Source: an uncultured Clostridium sp. (lineage in GTDB: Bacteria; Bacillota; Clostridia; TANB77; CAG-508). From it: 46,391 nt of DNA. Positions 26,391-37,000 of this stretch are shown here, in pieces. The translations under genes were made by a program, and so were the position numbers. Numbering within the stretch: position 1 is the stretch's first letter; every line of letters starts with the position of its first letter. Under the pieces are notes generated by a model. That model was given only the letters and a program-made list of their open reading frames with translations. It had not been told where the DNA came from and searched no databases. The stretch covers positions 1-46,391 of the forward strand of contig CAMUZZ010000005.1 in NCBI GenBank assembly GCA_947165355.1. The letters are read 5' to 3'.

Positions 26391-28190
26391 TTGAAGAACG
26401 GAATAAAAACATTAGCAATATGGATTATTATTGGTGTTATTGTGTTTGTTGGAATAACAGCAATATACGATAATGCAGATAGAAGACTTTCATACTCAGA
26501 ACTTGTAACTAAAATAAATGATGGACAGGTAACTACAATAGATATAAATTCATCTGGAACTTCTGCTATTGTTGATTTCAATGATGGAACAACTCAAAAG
26601 CAGGTTAATATTCCAGACATACAAACTTTAATGACCGAAATTCAAGATGAACTAGCTGCTAAAAGCATAAAGGTTGAGCAAGAATCTGAATCAATTTGGG
26701 TTACAATTATTACTTTAATTGCTCCACTTGGATTACTTATTATTTTCTTTGTTTTCTGGTTCTTAACAATGGCTGGTAGACAATCTGGAAATAAAACTAT
26801 GTCATTCGGAAAGAGCAGAGCAAGAGTTGTAGGTCAAGGAGAAAAGAATAGAATAACATTTAACGACGTTGCAGGCGTTGATGAAGAAAAACAAGAATTA
26901 CAAGAAATTGTTGATTTCTTAAAGAATCCTAAAAAATATACAGAAATGGGAGCTAGAATTCCTAAAGGAGTATTACTAGTAGGACATCCAGGAACAGGTA
27001 AAACATTACTTGCAAAAGCTGTTGCAGGTGAAGCTGGAGTTCCATTCTTTATAATAAGTGGATCAGACTTTGTTGAAATGTTTGTTGGTGTTGGTGCCTC
27101 AAGGGTAAGAGATTTATTTGATCAAGCAAAGAAAAATGCACCATGTATTATCTTTATAGATGAGATTGATGCAGTAGGTAGACAAAGAGGTGCTGGACTT
27201 GGCGGTGGACACGACGAAAGAGAGCAAACTCTAAACCAATTATTGGTTGAAATGGATGGCTTTGCACTTAATGAAGGTGTTATAGTTATGGCTGCTACAA
27301 ATAGACCAGACGTACTAGATAAAGCTTTACTAAGACCAGGAAGATTTGACAGACAAATTGTTGTATCTCAACCAGATGTTAAAGCAAGAGAACAAATATT
27401 AGAAGTTCATGCAAGAAAAAAGAAATTTGCAGATGATGTTGATTTATCTGTAATAGCTAGAAATACATCAGGATTTTCTGGAGCAGATTTAGAGAACGTA
27501 TTAAACGAAGCTGCACTTCTTGCTGCTAGATATAATCAAATAGAAATAAACATGAAAAACATAGAAGACGCTATGGTAAAAGTTACTATGGGTCCTGAAA
27601 AGAAGAGCAGAGTTAGAAGCGAAAAAGAAAATAAATTAGTTGCATATCATGAAGCTGGTCATGCTGTAGTAAGTAAGTTTTTACCTACACAAGATGATGT
27701 ACACCAAATTTCTATTGTACCAAGAGGTATGGCAGGTGGTTATACTATGTATCGACCAACTGAAGATAAATCGTTTGTTTCAAAAACAGAAATGCAAGAA
27801 AATATTATATCACTACTTGGTGGTAGAGTTGCTGAAAAAATTATACTTGACGATATATCAACAGGTGCAAGCAACGATATAGAAAGAGCAACTAAAATTG
27901 CAAGAGCCATGGTTACTAAATATGGTATGAGTGATAGAATTGGTCCTATGATGCTTGGATCTGACCAAGAAGAAGTATTCTTAGGAAGAGACTTTGCACA
28001 AGGTAAAGAGTATTCTGAAGAAACAGCAGGAATGATAGACGAAGAAGTTAAAAACATTATAGATCAAGCTTACAAAGCATGTGAAAGAATACTAAGAGAA
28101 AACATAGACAAACTTCATGCGGTTGCAGGAGTTCTTCTTGAAAAAGAAAAAATTGATGGTGACGAATTCGACGCAATATTCGGAGAATAA
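26391..28190 (+). CDS. ftsH: ATP-dependent zinc metalloprotease FtsH
   Basis: 599 aa, initiated at TTG 26391 nine nt after GAAGGAGG. Two membrane helices (about 8-26 and 104-125) flank a short extracytoplasmic domain. The AAA+ domain has Walker A GHPGTGKT (K204), Walker [16 protein letters not shown] and the second region of homology. The zinc site HEAGH is at 420-424. FtsH is a hexameric membrane protease that degrades misassembled membrane proteins and short-lived regulators, and SPFH proteins such as the one at 20058-21026 commonly modulate it. It has its own promoter and terminator. Confidence 0.97.
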   Translation: MKNGIKTLAIWIIIGVIVFVGITAIYDNADRRLSYSELVTKINDGQVTTIDINSSGTSAIVDFNDGTTQKQVNIPDIQTLMTEIQDELAAKSIKVEQESESIWVTIITLIAPLGLLIIFFVFWFLTMAGRQSGNKTMSFGKSRARVVGQGEKNRITFNDVAGVDEEKQELQEIVDFLKNPKKYTEMGARIPKGVLLVGHPGTGKTLLAKAVAGEAGVPFFIISGSDFVEMFVGVGASRVRDLFDQAKKNAPCIIFIDEIDAVGRQRGAGLGGGHDEREQTLNQLLVEMDGFALNEGVIVMAATNRPDVLDKALLRPGRFDRQIVVSQPDVKAREQILEVHARKKKFADDVDLSVIARNTSGFSGADLENVLNEAALLAARYNQIEINMKNIEDAMVKVTMGPEKKSRVRSEKENKLVAYHEAGHAVVSKFLPTQDDVHQISIVPRGMAGGYTMYRPTEDKSFVSKTEMQENIISLLGGRVAEKIILDDISTGASNDIERATKIARAMVTKYGMSDRIGPMMLGSDQEEVFLGRDFAQGKEYSEETAGMIDEEVKNIIDQAYKACERILRENIDKLHAVAGVLLEKEKIDGDEFDAIFGE

Positions 28191-28197
28191 AAAAATA

Positions 28198-28228
28198 AAC
28201 CAGAAGGAATTGTCCTTTTGGTTTTTTT
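28198..28228 (+). terminator. Terminator of ftsH
   Basis: AACCAGAAGGA (28198-28208) pairs with TCCTTTTGGTT (28213-28223, one G-T pair), followed by a T run. Confidence 0.85.
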
Positions 28229-28256
28229 GTTTTAAACAGAACCACCTCTAATGAAA
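28229..28256. repeat. Degenerate REP-like repeat copy
   Basis: AAACAGAACCACCTCTAATG resembles the AAACGGAACCGTCTCCAATG copy at 20023-20042, with scattered substitutions. It directly follows the ftsH terminator and has lost most of its palindromic pairing. Confidence 0.55.
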
Positions 28257-28280
28257 CATAAAAAAATTCCACTGAACTAC

Positions 28281-28309
28281 TTGCAATGTAAACGTATATG
28301 TGGTAAAAT
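28281..28309 (+). promoter_or_regulatory. Promoter of rpsT
   Basis: TTGCAA (28281-28286), 17 nt, TAAAAT (28304-28309). Confidence 0.75.
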
Positions 28310-28352
28310 ATCATCTGTTAATGTTAAACAAGACAAGAGGAGGTGTAACTAA

Positions 28353-28619
28353 ATGCCAAATATTAAATCAGCTAAAAAACGTGTTTCTATAATTGAAAAG
28401 AAAACATTAAGAAATAACATGATTAAATCAGGATATAAATCAGCTGTTAAAAAATTCGAACAATCTTTAGAAGGTAATGATGCTGCAGAAACAAAGAAAT
28501 TATTCTCTGAAGCAACAAAGAAAATAGATCAAGCTTGCACAAAGGGTGTTATCGAAAAGAACACAGCAGCTAGAAAAAAATCTAATTTATCAAAAAAATT
28601 AAATGCAGCTAATGCATAA
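28353..28619 (+). CDS. rpsT: 30S ribosomal protein S20
   Basis: 88 aa, lysine-rich and helical, the usual length. The start MPNIKSAKKRV and the segment LRNNMIKSGYKSAVKKFE match S20, and the tail GVIEKNTAARKKSNLSKKLNA is characteristic. S20 binds 16S rRNA early in small-subunit assembly. The start follows AGAGGAGGTG. It is a single-gene transcript with promoter and terminator on either side. Confidence 0.97.
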   Translation: MPNIKSAKKRVSIIEKKTLRNNMIKSGYKSAVKKFEQSLEGNDAAETKKLFSEATKKIDQACTKGVIEKNTAARKKSNLSKKLNAANA

Positions 28620-28653
28620 TTAAAGTTAAAAAATTGTGCACAGTTTTTTAACC

Positions 28654-28680
28654 AAAAGAGCAGTAATGCTCTTTTTTTGT
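28654..28680 (+). terminator. Terminator of rpsT
   Basis: AAAAGAGCA (28654-28662) pairs with TGCTCTTTT (28667-28675) around GTAA, followed by T. Confidence 0.9.
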
Positions 28681-28703
28681 TGCAATTTTTTATAGCTGGG
28701 GTA

Positions 28704-28732
28704 TTGAAAAATAAATAAAACTAGTCTATGAT
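28704..28732 (+). promoter_or_regulatory. Promoter of topA
   Basis: TTGAAA (28704-28709), 17 nt, TATGAT (28727-28732). Transcription should start near 28740, so the ATG at 28736 cannot be the initiator. Confidence 0.75.
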
Positions 28733-28749
28733 AAGATGACAGAGATAGA

Positions 28750-28789
28750 GGAAAGGAGAGCATGGTATATTCCATGCAGTAGTGTGATG
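28750..28789 (+). promoter_or_regulatory. topA ribosome binding site separated from its start by a hairpin or short uORF
   Basis: GGAAAGGAGAG (28750-28760) is a strong Shine-Dalgarno, but the conserved topA start is ATG 28787. Between them GCATGG (28760-28765) pairs with CCATGC (28772-28777), which would bring the two close. Alternatively ribosomes may start at ATG 28762 on a six-codon peptide MVYSMQ, stop at TAG 28780-28782 and reinitiate 4 nt later at topA. Confidence 0.6.
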
Positions 28790-30928
28790 GCGAATAAGTT
28801 AATAATTGTGGAATCTCCAGCCAAAGCCAGTACTATTACGAAATTTATTGGTGGTAGCACAAAGGTTATGGCATCTATGGGACATATTAGAGATTTACCA
28901 AAATCAAAGCTTGGAATTGATGTAGATAAAGATTTTGAGCTTGAGTATATTAACATCAGAGGCAAAGCAGATTTAATTAAAAGCCTAAAAAAAGAAGCGC
29001 AAATTGCAAAAACTGTGTATCTTGCAACTGACCCTGACCGTGAAGGAGAGGCAATAGCATGGCACTTAGCACACATTTTAGGCATATCACCAGATAGTTT
29101 GTGTAGAGTTACTTTTAATGAAATAACTAAAGGTGCTGTTCAAGAATCTATAAAACATCCAAGAGCAATAGACAAAAATTTATTTGATGCTCAACAAGCA
29201 AGAAGAGCGCTAGATAGAATTGTTGGTTATAAAATTAGTCCAGTATTATGGAAAAAAGTAAAACGTGGATTATCAGCAGGAAGAGTTCAATCTGTTGCAG
29301 TTAAACTAATTGTTGATAGAGAGAATGAAATTGAAAGCTTTAATCCAGAAGAGTATTGGAACATATACGCTAATTTACTTGCTAAAGGTTCAAAAAAATC
29401 TTTTCAAGCAAAATTGGTTGGAAAAGATGGAAAGAAAATTGAACTTAAAAACGAGCATGATACAAACAACGTTTTAAAAGATATTGAAAAAGCAAACTTT
29501 ATTGTAGATAGCATAAAAAGAGGAACAAAGAAAAGAAATCCTGCTCCACCATTTACAACTAGTACAATGCAACAAGAGGCATCAAGAAAATTAAGTTTTA
29601 CAATCAAGAAAACAATGTCTGTTGCACAAGGTTTATACGAAGGTGTAAAGGTACCTGAACATGGATTAGTGGGTCTTATAACATACATGAGAACAGACTC
29701 TACAAGAATTTCAGATGTTGCAAGAGCTGCAGCAAAAGAGTATATAGAAGGCAAGTATGGTAAAGAGTACTACGAGAATAGATTTTATAAAACTAAAGAT
29801 GGAGCTCAAGATGCGCACGAGGCTATTAGACCAACATATGTTGATTTAACTCCTGAATTAGTAAAAGATTCTTTATCAAGTGATCAATATAAACTATATA
29901 ATTTGATTTACAATAGGTTTATAGCGAGTCAAATGGCAGCAGCTGAGTATGATACTGTAACTGTAGATATAAATGCCTCAGATTACAATTTCAGGGCAAA
30001 TGGACAGTGTATAAAATTCGCTGGATTTACAAAACTATATGTTGAAACAAAAGATGAAGAAACTGATGAAGATGCTGAATTACTAATACCAGATATAGAA
30101 GAAAATGAGAAACTAAAAAAAGAAAAAATTGAAACAAAACAAAGCTTTACAGAGCCACCTGCTAGATATACTGAAGCTAGTTTGGTTAAGGCCCTTGAGG
30201 AAAAAGGTATTGGTAGACCAAGTACATATGCTCCAACTATTTCTACAATACTTGATAGATATTATATTCAAAAAGAACAAAAACAACTTGTTCCAACAGA
30301 GCTTGGAAAAATTGTTAACGACTTGTTAATAGAAAATTTTGGAGATGTAGTTAATGAAGAGTTTACTGCAAACATAGAGGAAGAGTTTGATGAAATAGCT
30401 GAAGGAAAAGCAAATTGGAAAGATGTTATTTCTAAATTCTATGAACCATTTGAAGCTGAAGTTGAAAAAGTTGAAAAAGAGCTAGAACATGTTGAATTAG
30501 TAGACGAGGTATCTGATGTTCCATGCGACAAATGTGGAAGAATGATGGTATACAAATTTGGAAGGTTTGGTAAGTTTTTAGCATGTCCAGGTTTTCCTGA
30601 ATGTAGAAATGCAAAACCTATAATTGAAACAATAGATATTCCATGTCCTGTTTGTGGTGGAACTGTGCAGGTTAAAAAATCTAAGAGAGGAAGAAAATTT
30701 TTCGTATGTGAGAATAATCCAGATAAATGCGAATATATTTCTTGGAACAAACCTCAATTAGGAGAAAAGTGGGAACCACAAGCTATGGAAGAAAGTGCTA
30801 GTACTAAAAAAAGAAGAAAATCAACTAAAACAAGTAGTAAAACTAAAACTACAAAAAGCAAAAGAACAGCCAAAACTACAACAAAGAAGACTACTAAAAC
30901 TGTAGCAAAGAAATCAAATAAAAAATAA
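28787..30928 (+). CDS. topA: DNA topoisomerase I
   Basis: 713 aa from ATG 28787, where homology begins (MANKLIIVESPAKA). An upstream extension to 28736 precedes the predicted transcript start. It is a type IA enzyme that relaxes negative supercoils. The Toprim domain has IVESPAK and the acidic triad TDPDREGE. The catalytic tyrosine is Y300 in TYMRTDSTR. C-terminal zinc ribbons are present (CDKCG...CPGFPEC, then CPVCGG...C). A lysine/threonine-rich tail (about 675-713) probably contacts DNA or RNA polymerase. It is transcribed alone, with an unusual translation-initiation region. Confidence 0.96.
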   Translation: MANKLIIVESPAKASTITKFIGGSTKVMASMGHIRDLPKSKLGIDVDKDFELEYINIRGKADLIKSLKKEAQIAKTVYLATDPDREGEAIAWHLAHILGISPDSLCRVTFNEITKGAVQESIKHPRAIDKNLFDAQQARRALDRIVGYKISPVLWKKVKRGLSAGRVQSVAVKLIVDRENEIESFNPEEYWNIYANLLAKGSKKSFQAKLVGKDGKKIELKNEHDTNNVLKDIEKANFIVDSIKRGTKKRNPAPPFTTSTMQQEASRKLSFTIKKTMSVAQGLYEGVKVPEHGLVGLITYMRTDSTRISDVARAAAKEYIEGKYGKEYYENRFYKTKDGAQDAHEAIRPTYVDLTPELVKDSLSSDQYKLYNLIYNRFIASQMAAAEYDTVTVDINASDYNFRANGQCIKFAGFTKLYVETKDEETDEDAELLIPDIEENEKLKKEKIETKQSFTEPPARYTEASLVKALEEKGIGRPSTYAPTISTILDRYYIQKEQKQLVPTELGKIVNDLLIENFGDVVNEEFTANIEEEFDEIAEGKANWKDVISKFYEPFEAEVEKVEKELEHVELVDEVSDVPCDKCGRMMVYKFGRFGKFLACPGFPECRNAKPIIETIDIPCPVCGGTVQVKKSKRGRKFFVCENNPDKCEYISWNKPQLGEKWEPQAMEESASTKKRRKSTKTSSKTKTTKSKRTAKTTTKKTTKTVAKKSNKK

Positions 30929-30979
30929 AAAAATGTTTCAATGGGTCAAACGGAATCGTCCCCATTGAAACATTTTTTT
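30929..30979 (+). terminator. Terminator of topA built on a REP-like repeat
   Basis: AAATGTTTCAATGGG (30931-30945) pairs perfectly over 15 bp with CCCATTGAAACATTT (30961-30975), followed by a T run. The loop and 3' arm contain GTCAAACGGAATCGTCCCC, a copy of the repeat seen at 19790-20046. Confidence 0.85.
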
Positions 30980-31037
30980 GCATATAAAATCCAATAGCGG
31001 AGAAAATATCTAAAAAAGAAAATAAGGAGTGGAAGTT

Positions 31038-34000
31038 TTGAAATACAAGACATTAGATATTGGTGGAGCTTTATTGGATAATTGTCAGTTAGAAAACTAT
31101 CTAAAGAAACTTGCTTCGGATCAAATATTAAAACAAAAATCAGATAGAAAAACATATCCAATTCCAAGATTGGAGGAGAATTTAAAATTCATATCTGAAA
31201 TATATAGTGTTTTGAATAACGACGTAAAGCAAAAAATACCTATTCATCCAGCTGGTGAATGGATTTTAGATAATTTTTATATAATTGAAAAGAATGCTAA
31301 AACTATAATTAAGAGTTTTAATAAAAAGAAATATACAGGTTTAATTGGTATCTCAAACGGGTTAAACAAGGGATTTGCTAGAGCTTATGTTTTAGCAAAA
31401 GAAATTGTTTCGTATACAGATGGAAAAATAACAGGAGATTCATTAGAAAACTATTTGCAAGCTTATCAAACGAAAAAGACTCTTAGTATGGAAGAATTAT
31501 GGACTATACCTATATTTATACAGATTACCTTAATTGAAAAAATAAGGGGAATATGCGAAAAAATATATTTATCGCAAATTCAAAAACGTAAAGTTGATAA
31601 TATTATTTCAAGACTACTGGATATGAATGAGTGCGAAAAATATAGCAGCAGTTATAAAATAAAATATAGGGATTATAATCAGTCTAAGTATCCTTTTGTT
31701 GAGTATATGTCGTATAGATTAAAGATGTATGGAAGTAAGGCATATAGTTACATTGAGATACTGAAAAATGAAGTAAATAAAACAGGAACAACTATTTTAG
31801 AATGTATAAATAGGGAGCACTATGACATTGCAACCAAAAAAATATCGATTGGAAATTGCATAACTAGCATTAATTTATTAAATAGACTGAATTACACGGA
31901 AATATTTAATAAAACAAATGGTGTTGAAAAGGTTTTAACAAATGATCCATGCGGAGTATATGAAAAAATGGATTATAAAACGAAAGAATACTATAGATCC
32001 GCGATAGAGCAAATTTCTAAAAAAACAAAAATATCGGAATTATATATTGCAAATATGTGCGTACAAATGGCAAATGAAAAATATAATTTAGCATACAGTA
32101 ATTTAGATAATAAGGATGATGTTGATGAAAAAAACGCTGCTATTGGAAAGAACAAAATTAGTTTAAAAAACAAAAAAGAGATGCACGTTGGGTACTACTT
32201 AATTGGAAAAGGAAGAAATGAGCTATATGAAAAATTACTTGGTAAAAAAACAAATGAGTGGACCCAAAAAAGAAAAGTAGTGTTTTATATAACGTGTGAG
32301 TTTGCATTAACAATAGTATTAGCTCTTATTCTAGGAGGATATACTTACTTTAAACTTGGAAATGTTTGGGCAGCTATTGTTATTTTTTTATTTAGCATAA
32401 TACCCATAAAAAACATTGTAGTTAAGACAATTCAATATGTTGCTGGAAAAACAGTAAAGCCAAAGTTGATTCCAAAGATGGATTTTTATAACGGAATTCC
32501 AGAGGAGTATGCAACGATGGTTGTTATTCCTACTATAGTATCTGATGAAAACAAAGTGATAGAGATGATGAGAAAACTTGAAGTATACTATATGGCAAAT
32601 AAAAGTGATAATTTATATTTTACATTACTAGGTGATTGTACTAGCGAAAATATAAAAGAAGTTGAAGTGGATGAAAAGATAGCAAATATTGGAATTAAAG
32701 AGTGCGATAGATTAAATAAAAAATATTGCAGTAATGGCATGCCTATATTTAACTTTGTATATCGAGAAAGACTATGGAATAATTCTGAGGAATGCTATTT
32801 AGGATGGGAGAGAAAAAGAGGCTTATTAAATCAGTTTAATGAATACATTCTGGGGAATAGCCAAAACTGTTTCTTTTGCAATTCTTTCGAATTGTTAGGA
32901 GAGCGAAGAATACCTAAGATTAAATATATTATTACTTTGGATGCAGATACAAATTTAGTTTTAAATACAGCCTTTGAGTTAGTTGGAGCTATGGCTCATA
33001 TTTTGAATGCCCCAGTGTTAGATGAAAATAAAAACATAGTTGTGGATGGCTATGGAATAATGCAGCCGAGAGTTGGAATTGGTTTGGTTGAGGCAAATAA
33101 AAGCGTATTCACAAAAATATATTCTGGCTTGGCCGGAACAGACTCATACACAAATGCTATATCAGATTTTTATCAAGATAATTTTGGAGAAGGAATTTTT
33201 ACAGGAAAAGGAATATTTGACATTAAAGTTTTTTCTAAAGTAATGAAAAACGAAATACCTGAAAACACAGTATTAAGTCATGATTTGCTAGAAGGATGTT
33301 ATTTACGATGTGGACTAGTATCAGATATTTTATTAATGGACGGATTTCCTACATCGTACAGTAGTTACAAGGTACGAATGTCTAGATGGATCAGAGGAGA
33401 TTATCAAATATTATCTTGGATTAATAATAAAAAAATTAGTTGTTTATCTAAATATAAAATTTTAGATAACATTACAAGAAGTCTTGTTGAAGTATGTGCC
33501 ATTGTATTAATCATTATAAATTTGTTTGTAAGAAAAAATATTATTTTAATTACAGCGTTAACTACCATTGTAGTGCCATATATTTTTGATTTTTTAAATA
33601 AGGTTTTATTTAAAAAGAATGGAGAATTTAACCAGAAAAAATATTCTAAGGAAATAAATGGATATAATGCTATTTTTTATAAATTTTTAATAGATATTTC
33701 TTTAATTCCAGATAAGGCTGTAACAGCGGCAAAGTCGATGGTAAAAGCAATGTATAGAATGTTGGTTTCTAAAAAACATATGCTAGAATGGACTACTGCG
33801 GAGGAAGCGGAAAAGCTATCTAAACAAGGAATTTTAGTTTATTTGAAGAGCATGATTTTTAGCATAGTAATGGGTTTAATCGTGATAGTTTTGGGAGTTA
33901 TAAGCTCGTATATTTTTTATGAAATTGTTGGTATTTTGTGGATAATGTCTCCTTTAATTCAGAGCTTTATAAGTAAGACTGTAAATAATAAAGATAAGTA

Positions 34001-37000
34001 TAAGGAGCTAAATGAAGCAGAAAAGCAATACGTAATTGATATTGCAAGAAAAACATGGAATTTTTTTAAAGAATATTTAAATGAAAAAACAAATTATTTG
34101 CCACCAGACAACTATCAGGAGGATAGAAAAGAAAAAATTGTGTATAGAACATCTCCAACAAACATAGGGCTTGCAATGCTTAGTGTGGTAGCAAGTTATG
34201 ATTTAGGATTTGAAAGCAAGGAATTTGTGTTGGACTTAATAGAAAAAATGATTTTATCTATAGAAAAATTGCCAAAGTGGAACGGACATTTATATAACTG
34301 GTACAATATTGATAATTTAACCGTTTTAAGTCCTAGGTATGTTTCTTCTGTTGATAGCGGTAATTTTGTTGGTTACTTATATGTGTTAAAACAGTTTTTT
34401 ATTAATGAATGTAAAGACTATGAAAATTCCACAAAATTAATTGAAATAATTGATAAGTTAATTGATAATACTGATTTTTCTAAACTATATGATGAGAAAA
34501 CTGGTTTATTTTCAATTGGATACAACATTGAAGAAAATAAAATAACAGATTCGTTTTACGATTTAGTGGCATCGGAGGCAAGACAAACCAGTTTGGTTGC
34601 CATAGCCAAAAAAGATGTTACTGCAAAACATTGGAAAAATTTAAGTAGAACACTTACAGTTATTAATAGGTACAAAGGTTTAATATCGTGGTCCGGTACG
34701 TCTTTTGAATATTTAATGCCAGGCATAATTATTAAAAGGTATCCTGGAAGTTTGCTTGATGAGTCGTGCAGATTTATGATAATGAGTCAAATAGAATATG
34801 CGAATAAATTGGGGATTGATTGGGGAATTTCGGAGGCTGCATTTAACTTAAAAGACTTTAATGGAAACTATCAATATAAAGCATTTGGAATTCCATGGCT
34901 TGGGTTAAAAAGAGGATTGGCAGACGAAATGGTTGCATCATCATATGGATCAATATTAGCAATTAATGATAAGCCAGTAGATGTTATTAAAAATTTAAAA
35001 AATCTTGAAAGCAAAGGTATGCTTAACAAGTATGGTTTCTACGAATCAATTGATTATACTCCGGCAAGGGTTAAACAAGACGAGAATTGTGCTGTAGTAA
35101 AAACATATATGGCTCATCATCAAGGATTAATTCTGTTATCTATAAATAATTTAATAAACAGTAATATAAATCAAATTCGATTTTTTCAAAATCCAGAAAT
35201 AGAAGCAATTGACATTCTTTTGCAAGAAAGAATGCCAGATAATGTAATTATTACAAAGGAAAAAAAGGAAAAAGTTGAAAAAATAAAATATACAAATTAT
35301 AACTATTATTCTGAGCATACATTTGGCAAAGGTGAGTTTAATATTAATGAATATAATTTAATACAAAACAATAATTATATGGTTTTAATTGATAAAAATG
35401 GGAATGGATATAGCAAATACTATGACAAAATTATTAACAGGTACAAAAAGACCGATAATTGTGATGAAGGGATTCATTTTTTTATTAAAAATACCAAATC
35501 TAATAATGTATGGTCAACAACTAATTTATCGTTACTAAAAAAAGATGAAGACTATGAAGTGACGTTTTGTCAAGATAAAAGTAAGTTTTCTAAGGTGATT
35601 AATGATATTAAAAGCAATATGTTTGTAACAGTAGCGCCAGAAGATCCGGTAGAAATAAGAAAGCTGGAACTTAAAAATATAGGAAATAACGATGAAGTAT
35701 TAGAAATATCAAGTGTTTTTGAGCCCGTTTTGTCAAGTGCTTTGCAAGATTATGCACATAAAGCATTTAATAATTTATTTCTTTCATTTGAAATGTGCGA
35801 TGGGATTATTATTGCAAAAAGAAAATTTGTAAATCAGCAAGATGAATTATATATGGCAGCAACTATGCTCTGCGAAGAAAACTTTGAAAGCAACGTTGAA
35901 TTTGAGTTAGATAAAAATGAATTATGTGGAAGACAAAACTTTAATGTTCCAAAATTAATACAAGAGTCAAAACCATTTAGCTCTAAAATAAAGAATACAA
36001 CAAATCCAATTATATCATTTAGAAAATCTGTAGAAATTAAAGCTGGTGAAAATAAAAATATTGTATTGTTAATTGGGGTTTCTAAAAGCAAGAAAGAAGC
36101 AATTGAAAATGTTAAAAAGTATGCAAATGCTGAATCTATAGAACGAGCAATTAATTTATCTAAGGCTCAAAGTGAAGCTAAAATACAGTACCTTGGAATA
36201 GAAGGAAGTGCAGTGGAACTCTACAGAAGAATTTTATCTAATTGCATAACATCATATAAAATGCAGGATATTACAATTAATGAAAATGATGTATATAGTA
36301 CTTCAGAATTATGGAAGTTTGGAATATCAGGAGATAATTTAATAATTCTTTTGCATATAAAAGATGTTAGTGAAATTGACAGTGTTAAAACTATATTAGG
36401 AGCCTTTGAATATTTTAAAACTCAAAACTTTCCACTGGATATAGTTATTGTTAACGATGAAAAAGAATCGTATGAAAACTTTGTAAGAGAAGCAATTAAT
36501 AAAGTAATTTCAGATTATAAAATATATAGCACTGCTCAAAACGGTAAAATATTTGTGCTAAGCAATATTAGCGAAGAAGATAAAAAGTTACTAAATGTAA
36601 GGTCTAATTTAGTTTTAAGTGGTGATAATATAGAATTTCAGTTAGATAATTTAGATTATCAATATGAAAAGAAAATAAAGAAAATAGGTGAGAAAGAAAA
36701 AAACAATTTGATTGATGCCTTTAATCAGGAAGATTATTTAGAGGCGCCTATTAACATGGAAAAGCTTCAATTTTATAATGAATATGGTGGATTTTCTGAA
36801 GATGGAAAAGAGTATATAGTTGATATAAATAAGAATAAAAAATTACCATTTGTATGGTGTAATGTACTTGCAAACCCAAATTTTGGTACGGTTATGTCTG
36901 AATCTATGGGAGGATACACATGGTATAAAAATTCTAGATTGAATAGAATAACAGCGTTGTTTAATGATGCTGTACAAGATGTGCCATCTGAGGTTATTTA

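Noticed and set aside
28736..28786. Seventeen-residue N-terminal extension of topoisomerase I
   Set aside because: The ATG at 28736 is only 4 nt after the -10 box, upstream of the expected transcript start, and homology begins at MANKLIIVES.
31029..31037. GTG start for the glucan synthase
   Set aside because: The GTG overlaps the AAGGAG site; TTG 31038 is correctly spaced.
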